In this document: one piece after another, positions 1-8,578 of the stretch
How positions within the stretch are numbered: the first letter of the stretch is position 1
How the letters are laid out: the number at the start of each line of letters is the position of its first letter
Origin: Neoroseomonas oryzicola
GTDB taxonomy: Bacteria > Pseudomonadota > Alphaproteobacteria > Acetobacterales > Acetobacteraceae
Assembly: GCF_012163135.1 (NCBI RefSeq)
Contig: NZ_JAAVUP010000006.1
Span: 62,001-126,000 of the forward strand
Length of the DNA stretch: 64,000 nucleotides
Direction of reading: 5' to 3'
Program-made: the position numbers and the translations under genes
Notes under the pieces: generated by a model
Told to the model about the DNA's origin: nothing
Seen by the model: the letters and a program-made list of their open reading frames with translations, nothing else
Databases searched by the model: none

Positions 1-1418
1 TCCGCGCGACAGACGATGCAGGATTGCTCCTCGAGCCAGGTCAGCAGCCGCCGCGCGCGTCCGGCCGATCGGCTGCCATAGGCGAGCGCGATGGCACCGT
101 CCGGCGGGCAGGGCTCGCCCGCCAGCGCGGTGCGCGCGAGCAGCAGGTACACACCCTGCGCGTCCTCGGGCAGCGCCTCCGCGCGCTCGACCGCGCGCGG
201 CCAGTCGGTGCCATCCATCGCGCGCATGTCGACACCCGCGCGCGCGATCGCGAGCATCCGGCGGAAGGCCGGCAAGTCGGGCGGCGGCCCGCCGATCTCC
301 TGAATCCGGCAGCGCACCTGGAAATCCTGGTAGAGCACCGCCGAAGGACGGAACGGCGCCTCGGGATCGGCGAGGATCTGCCGCAGCACCTCGGTCAGCA
401 CCTTCTCGCGCTCCGCGGCTTCCTCGGGCGTCGGCGGCGGGGCCTCCGGCGCCTTGGCGCCGCGCGCCTGCGGCGGCTGGAACTGCGCGAGCTGCTGCAG
501 GATGTCCGGCGCGGGCGCCCGCGGCTGGCGACGCGGGCGCGGCGGCAGCGCCGCCTCGGCCTCCGGCATGCGCAGGATCATGTCGCGCGCTTCCTCCAGC
601 GCGGTCGCATCCGGCGGCGGCACCAGGCGCGGGCCGCCGCTGCGCGAGCTCGTCTCGACGGCCCCGATCCGCACCGGCAGCGGCCGCCGCGACACTGCCG
701 GCCCGAGCGCGATGAAGTTCCCGCGCGGCAGGTCGCGGAACATCTCCGCCTGGCGCCGCTCCATGCCGAGCAGATCGGCCGCGCGCGCCATGTCGATGTC
801 GAGGAAGGTGCGCCCCATCATGAAGTTCGAGGCCTCGGCCGCCACGTTCTTCGCGAGCTTCGCCAGGCGCTGCGTCGCGATGACGCCCGCGAGGCCGCGC
901 TTGCGGCCGCGGCACATCAGGTTCGTCATCGCACCGAGCGAAAGCCGCCGCGCCTCATCCGACACGTCGCCGCCCGAGGCAGGGGCAAACAACTGCGCCT
1001 CGTCCACCACCACCATCGCCGGCGTCCAGGCGTCGCGCTCCGCGTTGAACAGCCCGGACAGGAAGGCTGCGGCCAAGCGCAGCTGTTCCTCCACCTCCAC
1101 ATGCTCGAGGTTGAGGACGACCGAGACGCGATGCTGGCGCACCACCTCCGCCGAACGCTGCAGGGATGCCTCGGTATGCTCCGCGACGTCGACGACGAGA
1201 TGGCCAAAACGCTCGGCGAGAGTGACGAAATCCCCTTCCGGATCGACCACGACCTGCTGGACCCAGGGCGCGCTCTGTTCCAGCAGGCGCCGCAGCAGAT
1301 GCGACTTGCCCGATCCGGAATTGCCCTGCACCAGAAGGCGCGTGGAAAGCAGTTCCTCCAGGTCGAGGACCACCGCCTCCCCGGCGGTGCCGAGGCCCAT
1401 GTCGACACTGATCGTCAT
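1..1418 (-). CDS. HerA-like (DUF87) ATP-binding protein, C-terminus cut by window edge
   Basis: This is an open frame of 472 codons from an ATG that runs off the left edge without a stop. It has a Walker A motif GNSGSGKS at residues 32-39, a DPEGDF segment near 59-64 typical of HerA/DUF87 NTPases, and Walker B VVVDEAQ at 136-142. A further RGRKRGLAGVIATQRL segment resembles the sensor region of these ATPases. After about residue 230 comes a Pro/Ala-rich linker and a C-terminal region I do not recognise. It is a soluble RecA-fold ATPase with no membrane segment. HerA relatives translocate DNA, but the substrate here is unknown. It is separated by 125 bp from the acylase gene and is probably an independent unit. 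Confidence 0.85.
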   Translation of the reverse strand, partial: MTISVDMGLGTAGEAVVLDLEELLSTRLLVQGNSGSGKSHLLRRLLEQSAPWVQQVVVDPEGDFVTLAERFGHLVVDVAEHTEASLQRSAEVVRQHRVSVVLNLEHVEVEEQLRLAAAFLSGLFNAERDAWTPAMVVVDEAQLFAPASGGDVSDEARRLSLGAMTNLMCRGRKRGLAGVIATQRLAKLAKNVAAEASNFMMGRTFLDIDMARAADLLGMERRQAEMFRDLPRGNFIALGPAVSRRPLPVRIGAVETSSRSGGPRLVPPPDATALEEARDMILRMPEAEAALPPRPRRQPRAPAPDILQQLAQFQPPQARGAKAPEAPPPTPEEAAEREKVLTEVLRQILADPEAPFRPSAVLYQDFQVRCRIQEIGGPPPDLPAFRRMLAIARAGVDMRAMDGTDWPRAVERAEALPEDAQGVYLLLARTALAGEPCPPDGAIALAYGSRSAGRARRLLTWLEEQSCIVCRA

Positions 1419-1449
1419 TCACACACCCGGCGCGTCATTCGACCCGATT

Positions 1450-1468
1450 CCCGCCGACGCGCGGCGGG
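1450..1468. terminator. GC-rich hairpin after the acylase gene
   Basis: A perfect 7-bp inverted repeat (CCCGCCG / CGGCGGG, 5-nt loop) lies in the 125-bp gap downstream of the minus-strand penicillin-acylase-like gene. There is no T-run, so intrinsic termination is uncertain. In DNA this GC-rich, such a short stem can occur by chance. Confidence 0.3.
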
Positions 1469-1543
1469 CAGCGATGGATGGTCCTATCGTCGTTTGAACG
1501 GCGGATAAAGCGGGCCGAGTCGCTTGTCGGCAGGCCCGGCCGG

Positions 1544-3892
1544 TCAAGCCGCTTTCAGCACCCCGGGCAGCAGCCTGATGCGCGATTCGGTCGCCGCCTC
1601 CACCGCCGCGCGGCTGTAGAGCATCGGTACGTAACGATCCTCTGCCCAGAGCCGGAACAGGTCGCAATAATGCGGGCTCGCGGGATCGCCGGACTGGCCG
1701 GGCGCGTTGATCGTCCAGCTCGCATCCCAGTTGCCGACGTCGAGCACCATCCGCCAGGACACGCCCGACATGACCCGGAAGTCGCTGCCGCGATAGCCGT
1801 TATTGTTGATCGTCAGGTTCGATCCGGCCTTCGGCGCCGGTCCGACATCGAGCCGCGCCGCGAGCTCCGGCGGTGCCAGGCGCGACAGCGGATGGCTGAA
1901 ATAACCCTGATGGATGCGGCCCCAGCTCCAGCCTCCGGTGTCCTCCCCCATGCGCTGCCGCGCCTCGGCCCATGCGGCGGCGAGGGTGTCGAGCAGCAGC
2001 GCATCGCGCGCCGCCTTGGGATCGGCGCCGAAGCCCGGATCCGTCGCGGCCTCGAGCAGCTCCAGATAGAGCTGCGTGTCCGGCACGCTCACCAGCGGCG
2101 CGAGGCCCGCGGGCCCCAGCCGCTTCGGGATGCCGGGCATGAGATGGTTGGTGAACCAGATCTCGAACAGCGCCGCCGGGCCGCTGCCGGCCGTGAGGCG
2201 ATGGTCCCAGCCCGCGAGGAAGGCGCGCGCCTCCGCCGCCGCCTCGCCCCGCGCCGCGGTGAGCAGCGCGCCGAGCCGCCGCGCCGGCACGCTCAGCACG
2301 TCGGTCTGCAGCGCCAGCGTCTCCTCGACCGACCAGCGCTTCTCGCCCGTGAGCGACTCCGACAGGCGCGCATAGCGGGCGACGTCGGTCCATTCGAAGC
2401 CGGTCTTGTGGCGCCTGTAGTCGAATTCGGGCGGCAGGTTCATCTGGTTGGCGGACCCGACCCAGCCGGCGGCCGGATCGTTGGTGCCCGGCAGGGTCGA
2501 GGCCTGGATCGTCCCCGCCCACTCGTACCGCCCGTCGCCCGGCACGGGCAGCAGCCCGTCCCAGTTCGGGCGCACGGGAATCTTCGCCGCCGCCTGCCAG
2601 GCGATATGCCCGTCGACATCGGCGACGACATGATTCGTCGAGGGCGCGCCCCAGCCTTCGAGGGCGTCGCGATACTCCGCGACGTTGCGCGCGGTGAGGT
2701 AGGCGAGGCTCGCCATATAGGCCGCCGTGCCGGGCTCCCACCACACGCTGCGCAGCGCATAGGCGCGGCGCGCCGCGCGATCGACATGCAGCACCGGGCC
2801 GTGGCGCGTGATGCGCAGTTCCGTCGCCACCGCGTCCCCGTCGCGTACCGGGATGTGCTCCGTGACCACGCGCATCCGCTCCCATCCCTCGCCGTAGCGA
2901 TAGAGATCGGGATCCGCCTCGTTCAGCTCATAGACGTAGAGGTCTTCCTGGTCCGACGGATGGATGGTCAGCGAGAAGGCCAGCCGGTCGTTGTGCCCGA
3001 GGCTGACGCCCGGGATCGCCGGTTCCCCTGCCCCGATCACGTCGAGCCCCGGCGCCGAGAGATGCGCGACGTAGCGCAGCGAAGGCTGGTCGTGCACGCG
3101 ATGCGGATCGCTCGCGAGGATGGCGCGGCCGGTCGTCGTGCGCGACGGCGCCAGCGCCCAGTTGTTGCTGCCCCACTCGCCGGCCTCCGCCAGCATCTGC
3201 GCCGGATCCGCACCATCGATCGGATGCGGTTCGCAGCCGAGCAGATAGGTGCGCAGCACCTCGGGCGGAATGGCGTGCGGTTCGAAGCCGTCGGGAAGCT
3301 GCAGCCGCCATTCCGGCTGCAGCCCCTTGTGCAGGCGGTCGGCCTCGATGCCGAAGCGCGCGATGATGTTCGCTCGCGTCACCTCGGAATCGAGGTTGCG
3401 GACGCGGGCATGGGCGCGGCATCGCACCACGTCCTCCGGCGCCCAGCGTGCGGGCCGTGTGCCGAGCAGGCGGAACTCCAGCGGCAGGCGCGAAGGCTCG
3501 CGCTCCACCAGGTCGACATAGGCGTTGATGCCGGCGACGAACGCCGCGGTGCGCGCCTCCGCCTCGGCGCCATAGCAGGCCCATTCGGCCGCCATGTCGC
3601 CGCGATACAGCAGCAGCCGCGCGGCGCGGTCGCGCTCGACATAGGCCGGGCCGAGATCGCCCGCCATCAACCCGAGTCCGCGCTTGCGCCACAGGTCGAT
3701 CTGCCAAAGCCGGTCGCGTGCGGCGTTGAAGCCCTGCACGAAGAAGGCATCGCGCTGGGACGCGGCGTAGATGTGCGGGATGCCCCAGCGATCCACCAGG
3801 ATCTCGGCTTCCGCGCCCAGGCCGGGGAGCGTCAGCGTTTCGCTCGCCGCGGACCGCTGCCCATCCCCAAGGTCAGCGACGGATCCGGTCAT
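1544..3892 (-). CDS. Penicillin acylase family (Ntn-hydrolase) protein, no signal peptide
   Basis: This is a roughly 782-residue penicillin/cephalosporin/acyl-homoserine-lactone acylase family enzyme. These amide hydrolases self-cleave so that a Ser becomes the N-terminal nucleophile of the beta chain. The cleavage motif WGSNNWALAP is present, with the putative nucleophile at Ser242. RWGIPHI near the N-terminus and NHVVADVDGHIAW are also family features. Most family members are periplasmic precursors, but this one starts directly in the mature fold and shows no signal peptide. I chose the ATG that has an AGGGG about 11 nt upstream. An ATG three codons earlier and a TTG abutting the prpF stop are possible alternatives. 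It is the last gene of the GntR-acnD-prpF unit. Its substrate is unknown. Confidence 0.85.
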   Translation of the reverse strand: MTGSVADLGDGQRSAASETLTLPGLGAEAEILVDRWGIPHIYAASQRDAFFVQGFNAARDRLWQIDLWRKRGLGLMAGDLGPAYVERDRAARLLLYRGDMAAEWACYGAEAEARTAAFVAGINAYVDLVEREPSRLPLEFRLLGTRPARWAPEDVVRCRAHARVRNLDSEVTRANIIARFGIEADRLHKGLQPEWRLQLPDGFEPHAIPPEVLRTYLLGCEPHPIDGADPAQMLAEAGEWGSNNWALAPSRTTTGRAILASDPHRVHDQPSLRYVAHLSAPGLDVIGAGEPAIPGVSLGHNDRLAFSLTIHPSDQEDLYVYELNEADPDLYRYGEGWERMRVVTEHIPVRDGDAVATELRITRHGPVLHVDRAARRAYALRSVWWEPGTAAYMASLAYLTARNVAEYRDALEGWGAPSTNHVVADVDGHIAWQAAAKIPVRPNWDGLLPVPGDGRYEWAGTIQASTLPGTNDPAAGWVGSANQMNLPPEFDYRRHKTGFEWTDVARYARLSESLTGEKRWSVEETLALQTDVLSVPARRLGALLTAARGEAAAEARAFLAGWDHRLTAGSGPAALFEIWFTNHLMPGIPKRLGPAGLAPLVSVPDTQLYLELLEAATDPGFGADPKAARDALLLDTLAAAWAEARQRMGEDTGGWSWGRIHQGYFSHPLSRLAPPELAARLDVGPAPKAGSNLTINNNGYRGSDFRVMSGVSWRMVLDVGNWDASWTINAPGQSGDPASPHYCDLFRLWAEDRYVPMLYSRAAVEAATESRIRLLPGVLKAA

Positions 3893-3952
3893 GTCACGCA
3901 TATCCCCTGCACGGCGAAACCCAGTCGTGCAGGGGCGGCGGCGCCGCGTCAA

Positions 3953-5134
3953 TCACCCCGCGAAGGGGACGTGCACGCGGCCTTCCATCAGCACGCGCGC
4001 GCTGCGGCTCATGATCGCCTTGGTGACGGTCCATTGGCCGTTCACCTGCTGCGCCTTGGACCCCACGCGCAAGGTGCCGGACGGATGGCCGAAGCGCACC
4101 GCCTCGCGCTCGCCGCCGCCGGCCGCGAGGTTCACCAGCGTGCCCGGCACGCAGCCCGCGGTCGCGATGGCGACGGACGCCGTGCCCATCATCGCGTGGT
4201 GCAGCTTGCCCATCGACATCGCCCGCACCAGCAGGTCCACATCGCCGGCGCCGATCGCCTTGCCGCTGGAGGCAACATAATCCTTCGGCGGAGCGACCCA
4301 GGCGACCTTCGGCGTGTGCTGACGCCCGGCGGCCTCCTCGACCGACTTGATCAGGCCCATGCGCACCGCGCCATGCGCGCGGATCGTCTCGAGCTTCGCG
4401 AGCAGCGCCGCGTCGCCGTTGATGTCGTCCTGCAGTTCCGTGCCGGTGAAGCCCAGTGCATCCGCGTTGAGGAAGATCGTCGGGATGCCGGAATTGATCA
4501 TGGTCGCCTGGAAGGTCCCGACGCCCGGCACCTCCAGCGTGTCCACCAGGTTGCCGGTGGGGAACATCGACCCGCCATCGCTGTCGTCGGCCGGGTCCAT
4601 GAACTCCAGCTGGACCTCGGCGGCGGGGAAGGTCACGCCATCGAGCTCGAAGTCGCCGGTCTCCTGCACCTCGCCATTGGTCATCGGCACGTGGGAGACG
4701 ATGGTCTTGCCGATATTCGCCTGCCAGATGCGCACGATCGCGGTGCCGTCGCGCGGGATGCGCGCGGGATCGACCAGGCCGTTGCGGATCGCGAAGGGCC
4801 CGACCGCGGCCGAGAGATTGCCGCAATTGCCCGACCAGTCGACGAAGGGCTTGTCGATCGACACCTGACCGAACAGGTAGTCGACGTCATGGTCCGGCCG
4901 CGTGCTGCGGCTGAGGATGACGGTCTTGCTCGTGCTCGACGTCGCCGCCCCCATGCCGTCGGTCTGCTTGCCATAGGGATCGGGGCTGCCGATCACGCGC
5001 AGCAGCAGCCGGTCGCGTGCGGGACCGGGAACGCGCGCCACCTCGGGCAGGTCCTCGAGCACGAAGAACACGCCCTTGCTGGTGCCGCCGCGCATGTAGG
5101 TGGCAGGGATCTTGATCTGCGGTGTGAAACCCAT
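3953..5134 (-). CDS. prpF: 2-methylaconitate cis-trans isomerase PrpF
   Basis: This is a 393-residue PrpF-family isomerase with the diaminopimelate-epimerase-like fold. It has the N-terminal hallmark YMRGGTSKGVFF and the conserved WSGNCGNLSAAVGPFA containing the active-site Cys region. Family length is about 390-400, so it appears full-length. PrpF converts the trans-2-methylaconitate made by AcnD to the cis isomer in the 2-methylcitrate route of propionate breakdown. It lies 30 bp downstream of acnD, an arrangement seen in many acnD-prpF operons. A good ribosome site (AGGAA, 7 nt) precedes the ATG. No prpB or prpC is visible nearby, so the physiological substrate could be another tricarboxylate. 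Confidence 0.92.
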   Translation of the reverse strand: MGFTPQIKIPATYMRGGTSKGVFFVLEDLPEVARVPGPARDRLLLRVIGSPDPYGKQTDGMGAATSSTSKTVILSRSTRPDHDVDYLFGQVSIDKPFVDWSGNCGNLSAAVGPFAIRNGLVDPARIPRDGTAIVRIWQANIGKTIVSHVPMTNGEVQETGDFELDGVTFPAAEVQLEFMDPADDSDGGSMFPTGNLVDTLEVPGVGTFQATMINSGIPTIFLNADALGFTGTELQDDINGDAALLAKLETIRAHGAVRMGLIKSVEEAAGRQHTPKVAWVAPPKDYVASSGKAIGAGDVDLLVRAMSMGKLHHAMMGTASVAIATAGCVPGTLVNLAAGGGEREAVRFGHPSGTLRVGSKAQQVNGQWTVTKAIMSRSARVLMEGRVHVPFAG

Positions 5135-5164
5135 GGTCGTTTCCTGCGATCTCGGCGTTCGGGG

Positions 5165-7777
5165 TCAGCTCGCCTGGCGGCCCTGCGGCGCCGCCTCGGC
5201 TTCCAGGAAGTCCTGCGCGAAGCGCTGCAGCACGCCGCCGGCCTCGTAGATCGAAACCTCCTCGGCGGTGTCGAGCCGGCAGGTGACCGGCACCTGCGTC
5301 GTCGTGCCGTCGCGGCGATGGATCACGAGCGTGAGGTCCGCGCGCGGCGTGCGCGCGCCCGTCACGTCATAGGTCTCGGTGCCGTCGAGGCCGAGCGTGA
5401 GCCGGGTGGTGCCCGGCTTGAACTCCAGCGGCAGCACGCCCATGCCGATGAGGTTGGTGCGGTGGATGCGCTCGAAGCCCTCGGCGACGATGGCTTCCAC
5501 GCCCGCAAGCCGCACGCCCTTCGCCGCCCAGTCGCGCGAGGAGCCCTGGCCGTAATCGGCCCCCGCCACGATGATCAGCGGCTGGCGGCGTTCCATGTAG
5601 GTCTCGATCGCTTCCCACATGCGCATGACCTTGCCGTCCGGCTCGACGCGCGCGAGGGATCCCTTGCGCACGCTGCCGTCCTCCTTGCGCACCATCTCGT
5701 TCATCAGCGTCGGGTTGGCGAAGGTCGCGCGCTGCGCCGTCAGGTGGTCGCCGCGATGGGTGGCGTAGGAATTAAAATCCTCCTCCGGTAGGCCCATGCG
5801 TGCCAGGTACTCGCCCGCCGCGCTGTCCAGCAGGATGGCGTTCGACGGCGAGAGATGGTCGGTGGTGATGTTGTCGCCGAGCACCGCGAGCGGGCGCATG
5901 CCGCGCAGCGTGCGTTCCCCTGCCAGCGCGCCTTCCCAATAGGGCGGGCGGCGGATGTAGGTGCTCTGCGGCCGCCAGTCATAGAGCGGGCTGACCTTCC
6001 GCCGCGCGCCCTTGTTGCCGAACATCGGCGCGTAAACCTTGCGGAACATCTCCGGCTTCACGGCCGCGGCGACGACGGCGTCGATCTCCGCATCGCTCGG
6101 CCAGATGTCCTTGAGCCGGGTCTCCTTGCCGTTCGCATCCACGCCGAGAACGTCGCGCTCGATGTCGAAGCGGATGGTCCCCGCGATGGCATAGGCCACG
6201 ACCAGCGGCGGCGAGGCCAGGAACGCCTGCTTCGCGTAGGGATGGATGCGCCCGTCGAAGTTGCGGTTCCCCGACAGCACCGCGGTCGCATAGAGGTCGC
6301 GGTCGATGATCTCCTGCTGGATCTTCGGATCCAGCGCACCCGACATGCCGTTGCAGGTTGTGCAGGCGAAGGCGACGACGCCGAAGCCGAGCGCCTCCAG
6401 GTCCTCGGTCAGCCCAGCCTCATCGAGGTACAGCGCCACCGCCTTGGACCCCGGCGCGAGCGAGGACTTCACCCAGGGCTTGCGCGTCAGTCCCGCGCGG
6501 CGGGCGTTGCGCGCCAGCAGGCCAGCCGCAATCACATTGCGCGGGTTGGACGTGTTGGTGCAGGAAGTGATGGCCGCGATGATCACCGCGCCATCCGGCA
6601 TCAGGCTGCCTTCCTGCGTCACCGGCGCCGCGATTCCGCGCGCCGCGAGGTCCGAGACCGGCAGGCGGCGATGCGGGTTCGACGGCCCGGCCAGGGTGCG
6701 CACCACGGTGGACAGGTCAAAGCGCAGCACGCGTTCATACAGCGCCTTGGCCAGCGTGTCGGACCACAACCCGGCGGCCTTGGCGTAGGTCTCCACCAGC
6801 TTCACCTGCGCGTCCTCGCGCCCGGTCAGACGCAAATAGTCGATGGTCTGCTGGTCAATGGAGAACATAGCGGCGGTCGCACCGTATTCCGGCGCCATGT
6901 TCGAGATCGTCGCGCGATCGCCAAGCGTCAGGCTCGACGCGCCGGGCCCGTAGAATTCCAGATAGGCGCCGACGACCTTTTCCTTGCGCAGGAACTCGGT
7001 CAGCGTCAGCACGATATCGGTCGCCGTGATGCCGGGCTGCGCCTTGCCGGTCAGCTCCACGCCCACGATGTCCGGCAGCCGCATCCAGGACGCCCGGCCG
7101 AGCATGACGTTCTCGGCCTCGAGCCCGCCGACGCCGATGGCGATGACGCCGAGCGCATCGACATGCGGCGTGTGGCTGTCGGTGCCGACCAGCGTGTCGG
7201 GGAAGGCGACGCCGTCCTGCGTGTAGATGACCGGCGACATCCGCTCCAGGTTGATCTGGTGCATGATGCCGTTGCCGGGCGGGACGATCTCCATGTTCTC
7301 GAAGGCGTGGCGCGTCCACTCGATGAAGTGGAAGCGGTCCTCGTTGCGGCGATCCTCGATGGCGCGGTTCTTCGTGAAGGCGTCCTTCTCGAAGCCGGCA
7401 TGCTCGACGGCGAGCGAGTGGTCGACGATCAGCTGCACGGGCACGACCGGGTTCACCTTGGACGGGTCGCCGCCCTTCTCAGCGATCGCGTCGCGCAGGC
7501 CCGCCAGGTCCACCAGCGCCGTCTGGCCGAGGATGTCGTGGCAGACCACGCGCGCGGGATACCAGGGGAAGTCGACGTCGCGCTTGCGCTCGATCAGCTG
7601 CTTCAACGCATCGGTCAGCAGCCCCGGCTCGCAGCGGCGCACCAGGTTCTCCGCCAGCACGCGGGAGGTATAGGGCAGCCCATCATAGGAGCCGGGCGCG
7701 ATCGCCTCGACGGCGGCGCGCGCGTCGAACCAGTCGAGGCCCGTTCCGGGCAGGGGCTTGCGGTATTGCGTGTTCAT
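5165..7777 (-). CDS. acnD: Fe/S-dependent 2-methylisocitrate dehydratase AcnD (aconitase family)
   Basis: This is an 870-residue aconitase-superfamily protein. The N-terminus (MNTQYRKPLPGT, then YTSRVLAENLVRRC) matches AcnD rather than AcnA. The three [4Fe-4S] ligands are visible: Cys406 in TSCTNTSNP, and Cys472 and Cys475 in CTTCNG. The C-terminal swivel domain with GADYGQGSSRDWAAKG is present. AcnD dehydrates 2-methylcitrate to 2-methyl-trans-aconitate, which PrpF then isomerises. The start is the ATG that overlaps the stop of the GntR gene by 4 bp (ATGA), so translation is likely coupled. The frame stays open further upstream, inside the regulator, but that is not coding. Confidence 0.93.
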   Translation of the reverse strand: MNTQYRKPLPGTGLDWFDARAAVEAIAPGSYDGLPYTSRVLAENLVRRCEPGLLTDALKQLIERKRDVDFPWYPARVVCHDILGQTALVDLAGLRDAIAEKGGDPSKVNPVVPVQLIVDHSLAVEHAGFEKDAFTKNRAIEDRRNEDRFHFIEWTRHAFENMEIVPPGNGIMHQINLERMSPVIYTQDGVAFPDTLVGTDSHTPHVDALGVIAIGVGGLEAENVMLGRASWMRLPDIVGVELTGKAQPGITATDIVLTLTEFLRKEKVVGAYLEFYGPGASSLTLGDRATISNMAPEYGATAAMFSIDQQTIDYLRLTGREDAQVKLVETYAKAAGLWSDTLAKALYERVLRFDLSTVVRTLAGPSNPHRRLPVSDLAARGIAAPVTQEGSLMPDGAVIIAAITSCTNTSNPRNVIAAGLLARNARRAGLTRKPWVKSSLAPGSKAVALYLDEAGLTEDLEALGFGVVAFACTTCNGMSGALDPKIQQEIIDRDLYATAVLSGNRNFDGRIHPYAKQAFLASPPLVVAYAIAGTIRFDIERDVLGVDANGKETRLKDIWPSDAEIDAVVAAAVKPEMFRKVYAPMFGNKGARRKVSPLYDWRPQSTYIRRPPYWEGALAGERTLRGMRPLAVLGDNITTDHLSPSNAILLDSAAGEYLARMGLPEEDFNSYATHRGDHLTAQRATFANPTLMNEMVRKEDGSVRKGSLARVEPDGKVMRMWEAIETYMERRQPLIIVAGADYGQGSSRDWAAKGVRLAGVEAIVAEGFERIHRTNLIGMGVLPLEFKPGTTRLTLGLDGTETYDVTGARTPRADLTLVIHRRDGTTTQVPVTCRLDTAEEVSIYEAGGVLQRFAQDFLEAEAAPQGRQAS

Positions 7778-8484
7778 GGCTCGCTCCCCGCCGGGCTGGC
7801 CCCGGCGATCTGTCGTTCGATGTTGAGGCGGGATGCGCGGATGTGCCGGCGCATCAGCATCTCGGCCAGTTCGCCGTCGCGCTCGGCGATGGCGTCCAGG
7901 ATGCGGTGGTGCTCGGCGAAGGCCTGGCGCGGCCGGTTCGGCAAGGTCGAGTACTGGATGCGGTACATGCGCGCGAGCTGGTAGAGCTCGTCGCACAGCA
8001 GCCGGATCAGCATCCCGTTTCCGCTGCCCTGCACGATCCGGTAGTGGAAGTCGTAGTCGCCTTCCTGCTGGTAGTAGCCGCGCCCAGCCTGGAAGGCCTC
8101 GTCGCGCTCATGCGCCTGCAGCACGTTGCGCAAATCCTGGATCTGCTCCGGGCGCATGCGTTCGGCCGCCAGGCGGCAGGCGCTGCCTTCCAACGCCTCA
8201 CGGATCTCATACAGCTCGCTCAGTTCCTGCAGGCTCAGCGAGACGACGCGCGCGCCCGCATGGGGCACCCGGACCAGCAGCTTCTGCCCTTCGAGGCGGT
8301 GCAGCGCCTCCCGCAGCGGCCCTCGGCTGATGCCATAGGCGCGCGCGAGCTCGGGCTCGGAGATCTTGCTGCCCGGGGCGATGTCACCCCGGACGATGGC
8401 CGACTGCAGCTGGCGAAAGGCATGGTCCGAGAGCGTCTCGCCCTCGGCCGCAGCCTCGATCGGCAGTGTCAGCGCCTTGTTCAT
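7774..8484 (-). CDS. GntR family transcriptional regulator (FCD type)
   Basis: This is a 236-residue regulator. It has an N-terminal winged helix (about 15-85, with AYGISRGPLREALHRLEGQ) and an all-helical FCD ligand domain (about 95-225, with YEIREALEGSACRLAAERM). FCD domains usually bind carboxylate effectors through Asp and His residues. It is the first gene of the acnD-prpF-acylase unit and overlaps acnD by 4 bp. Two near-identical sites matching ATTGTYGACAAT lie in its upstream gap, one of them touching the start codon, which argues for autoregulation of the whole unit. The effector is probably a tri- or dicarboxylate (inference). Confidence 0.92.
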   Translation of the reverse strand: MNKALTLPIEAAAEGETLSDHAFRQLQSAIVRGDIAPGSKISEPELARAYGISRGPLREALHRLEGQKLLVRVPHAGARVVSLSLQELSELYEIREALEGSACRLAAERMRPEQIQDLRNVLQAHERDEAFQAGRGYYQQEGDYDFHYRIVQGSGNGMLIRLLCDELYQLARMYRIQYSTLPNRPRQAFAEHHRILDAIAERDGELAEMLMRRHIRASRLNIERQIAGASPAGSEP

Positions 8485-8485
8485 G

Positions 8486-8495
8486 TGTCGACAAT
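8486..8495. promoter_or_regulatory. GntR operator candidate 1
   Basis: The centre TGTCGACA is a perfect 8-bp palindrome. Read on the minus strand, the site is ATTGTCGACAC immediately before the regulator's ATG. It matches the second site in this gap at nearly every position. FadR/VanR-type GntR proteins often bind TTGTNNACAA-like sites. The position suggests repression by blocking the start region. Confidence 0.6.
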
Positions 8496-8545
8496 CCGGC
8501 GGGATCGACCCGAAACCGGGCCGCAGATGACCCCTTCAGGGCCAG

Positions 8546-8557
8546 ATTGTCAACAAT
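8546..8557. promoter_or_regulatory. GntR operator candidate 2
   Basis: A perfect 12-bp palindrome, ATTGTCAACAAT (5-bp arms, 2-nt centre), lies about 62 bp, or six helical turns, upstream of the first site. It lies between the stop of the upstream binding-protein gene and the GntR start. AT-rich palindromes stand out in this GC-rich DNA. Confidence 0.65.
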
Positions 8558-8578
8558 AAGTCCCCGAGGGGCGCCGCC

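Noticed and set aside
3893..3952. TTG start of the acylase abutting the prpF stop
   Set aside because: It would add an Arg-rich tail with no ribosome site. An ATG with AGGGG upstream lies further in.
1478..5791. Very long open frame (over 1,400 codons) on the plus strand
   Set aside because: It runs antisense to three clear genes (acylase, prpF, acnD), is dominated by Arg/Ala/His and has no family features. Such frames are expected opposite real genes in very GC-rich DNA.
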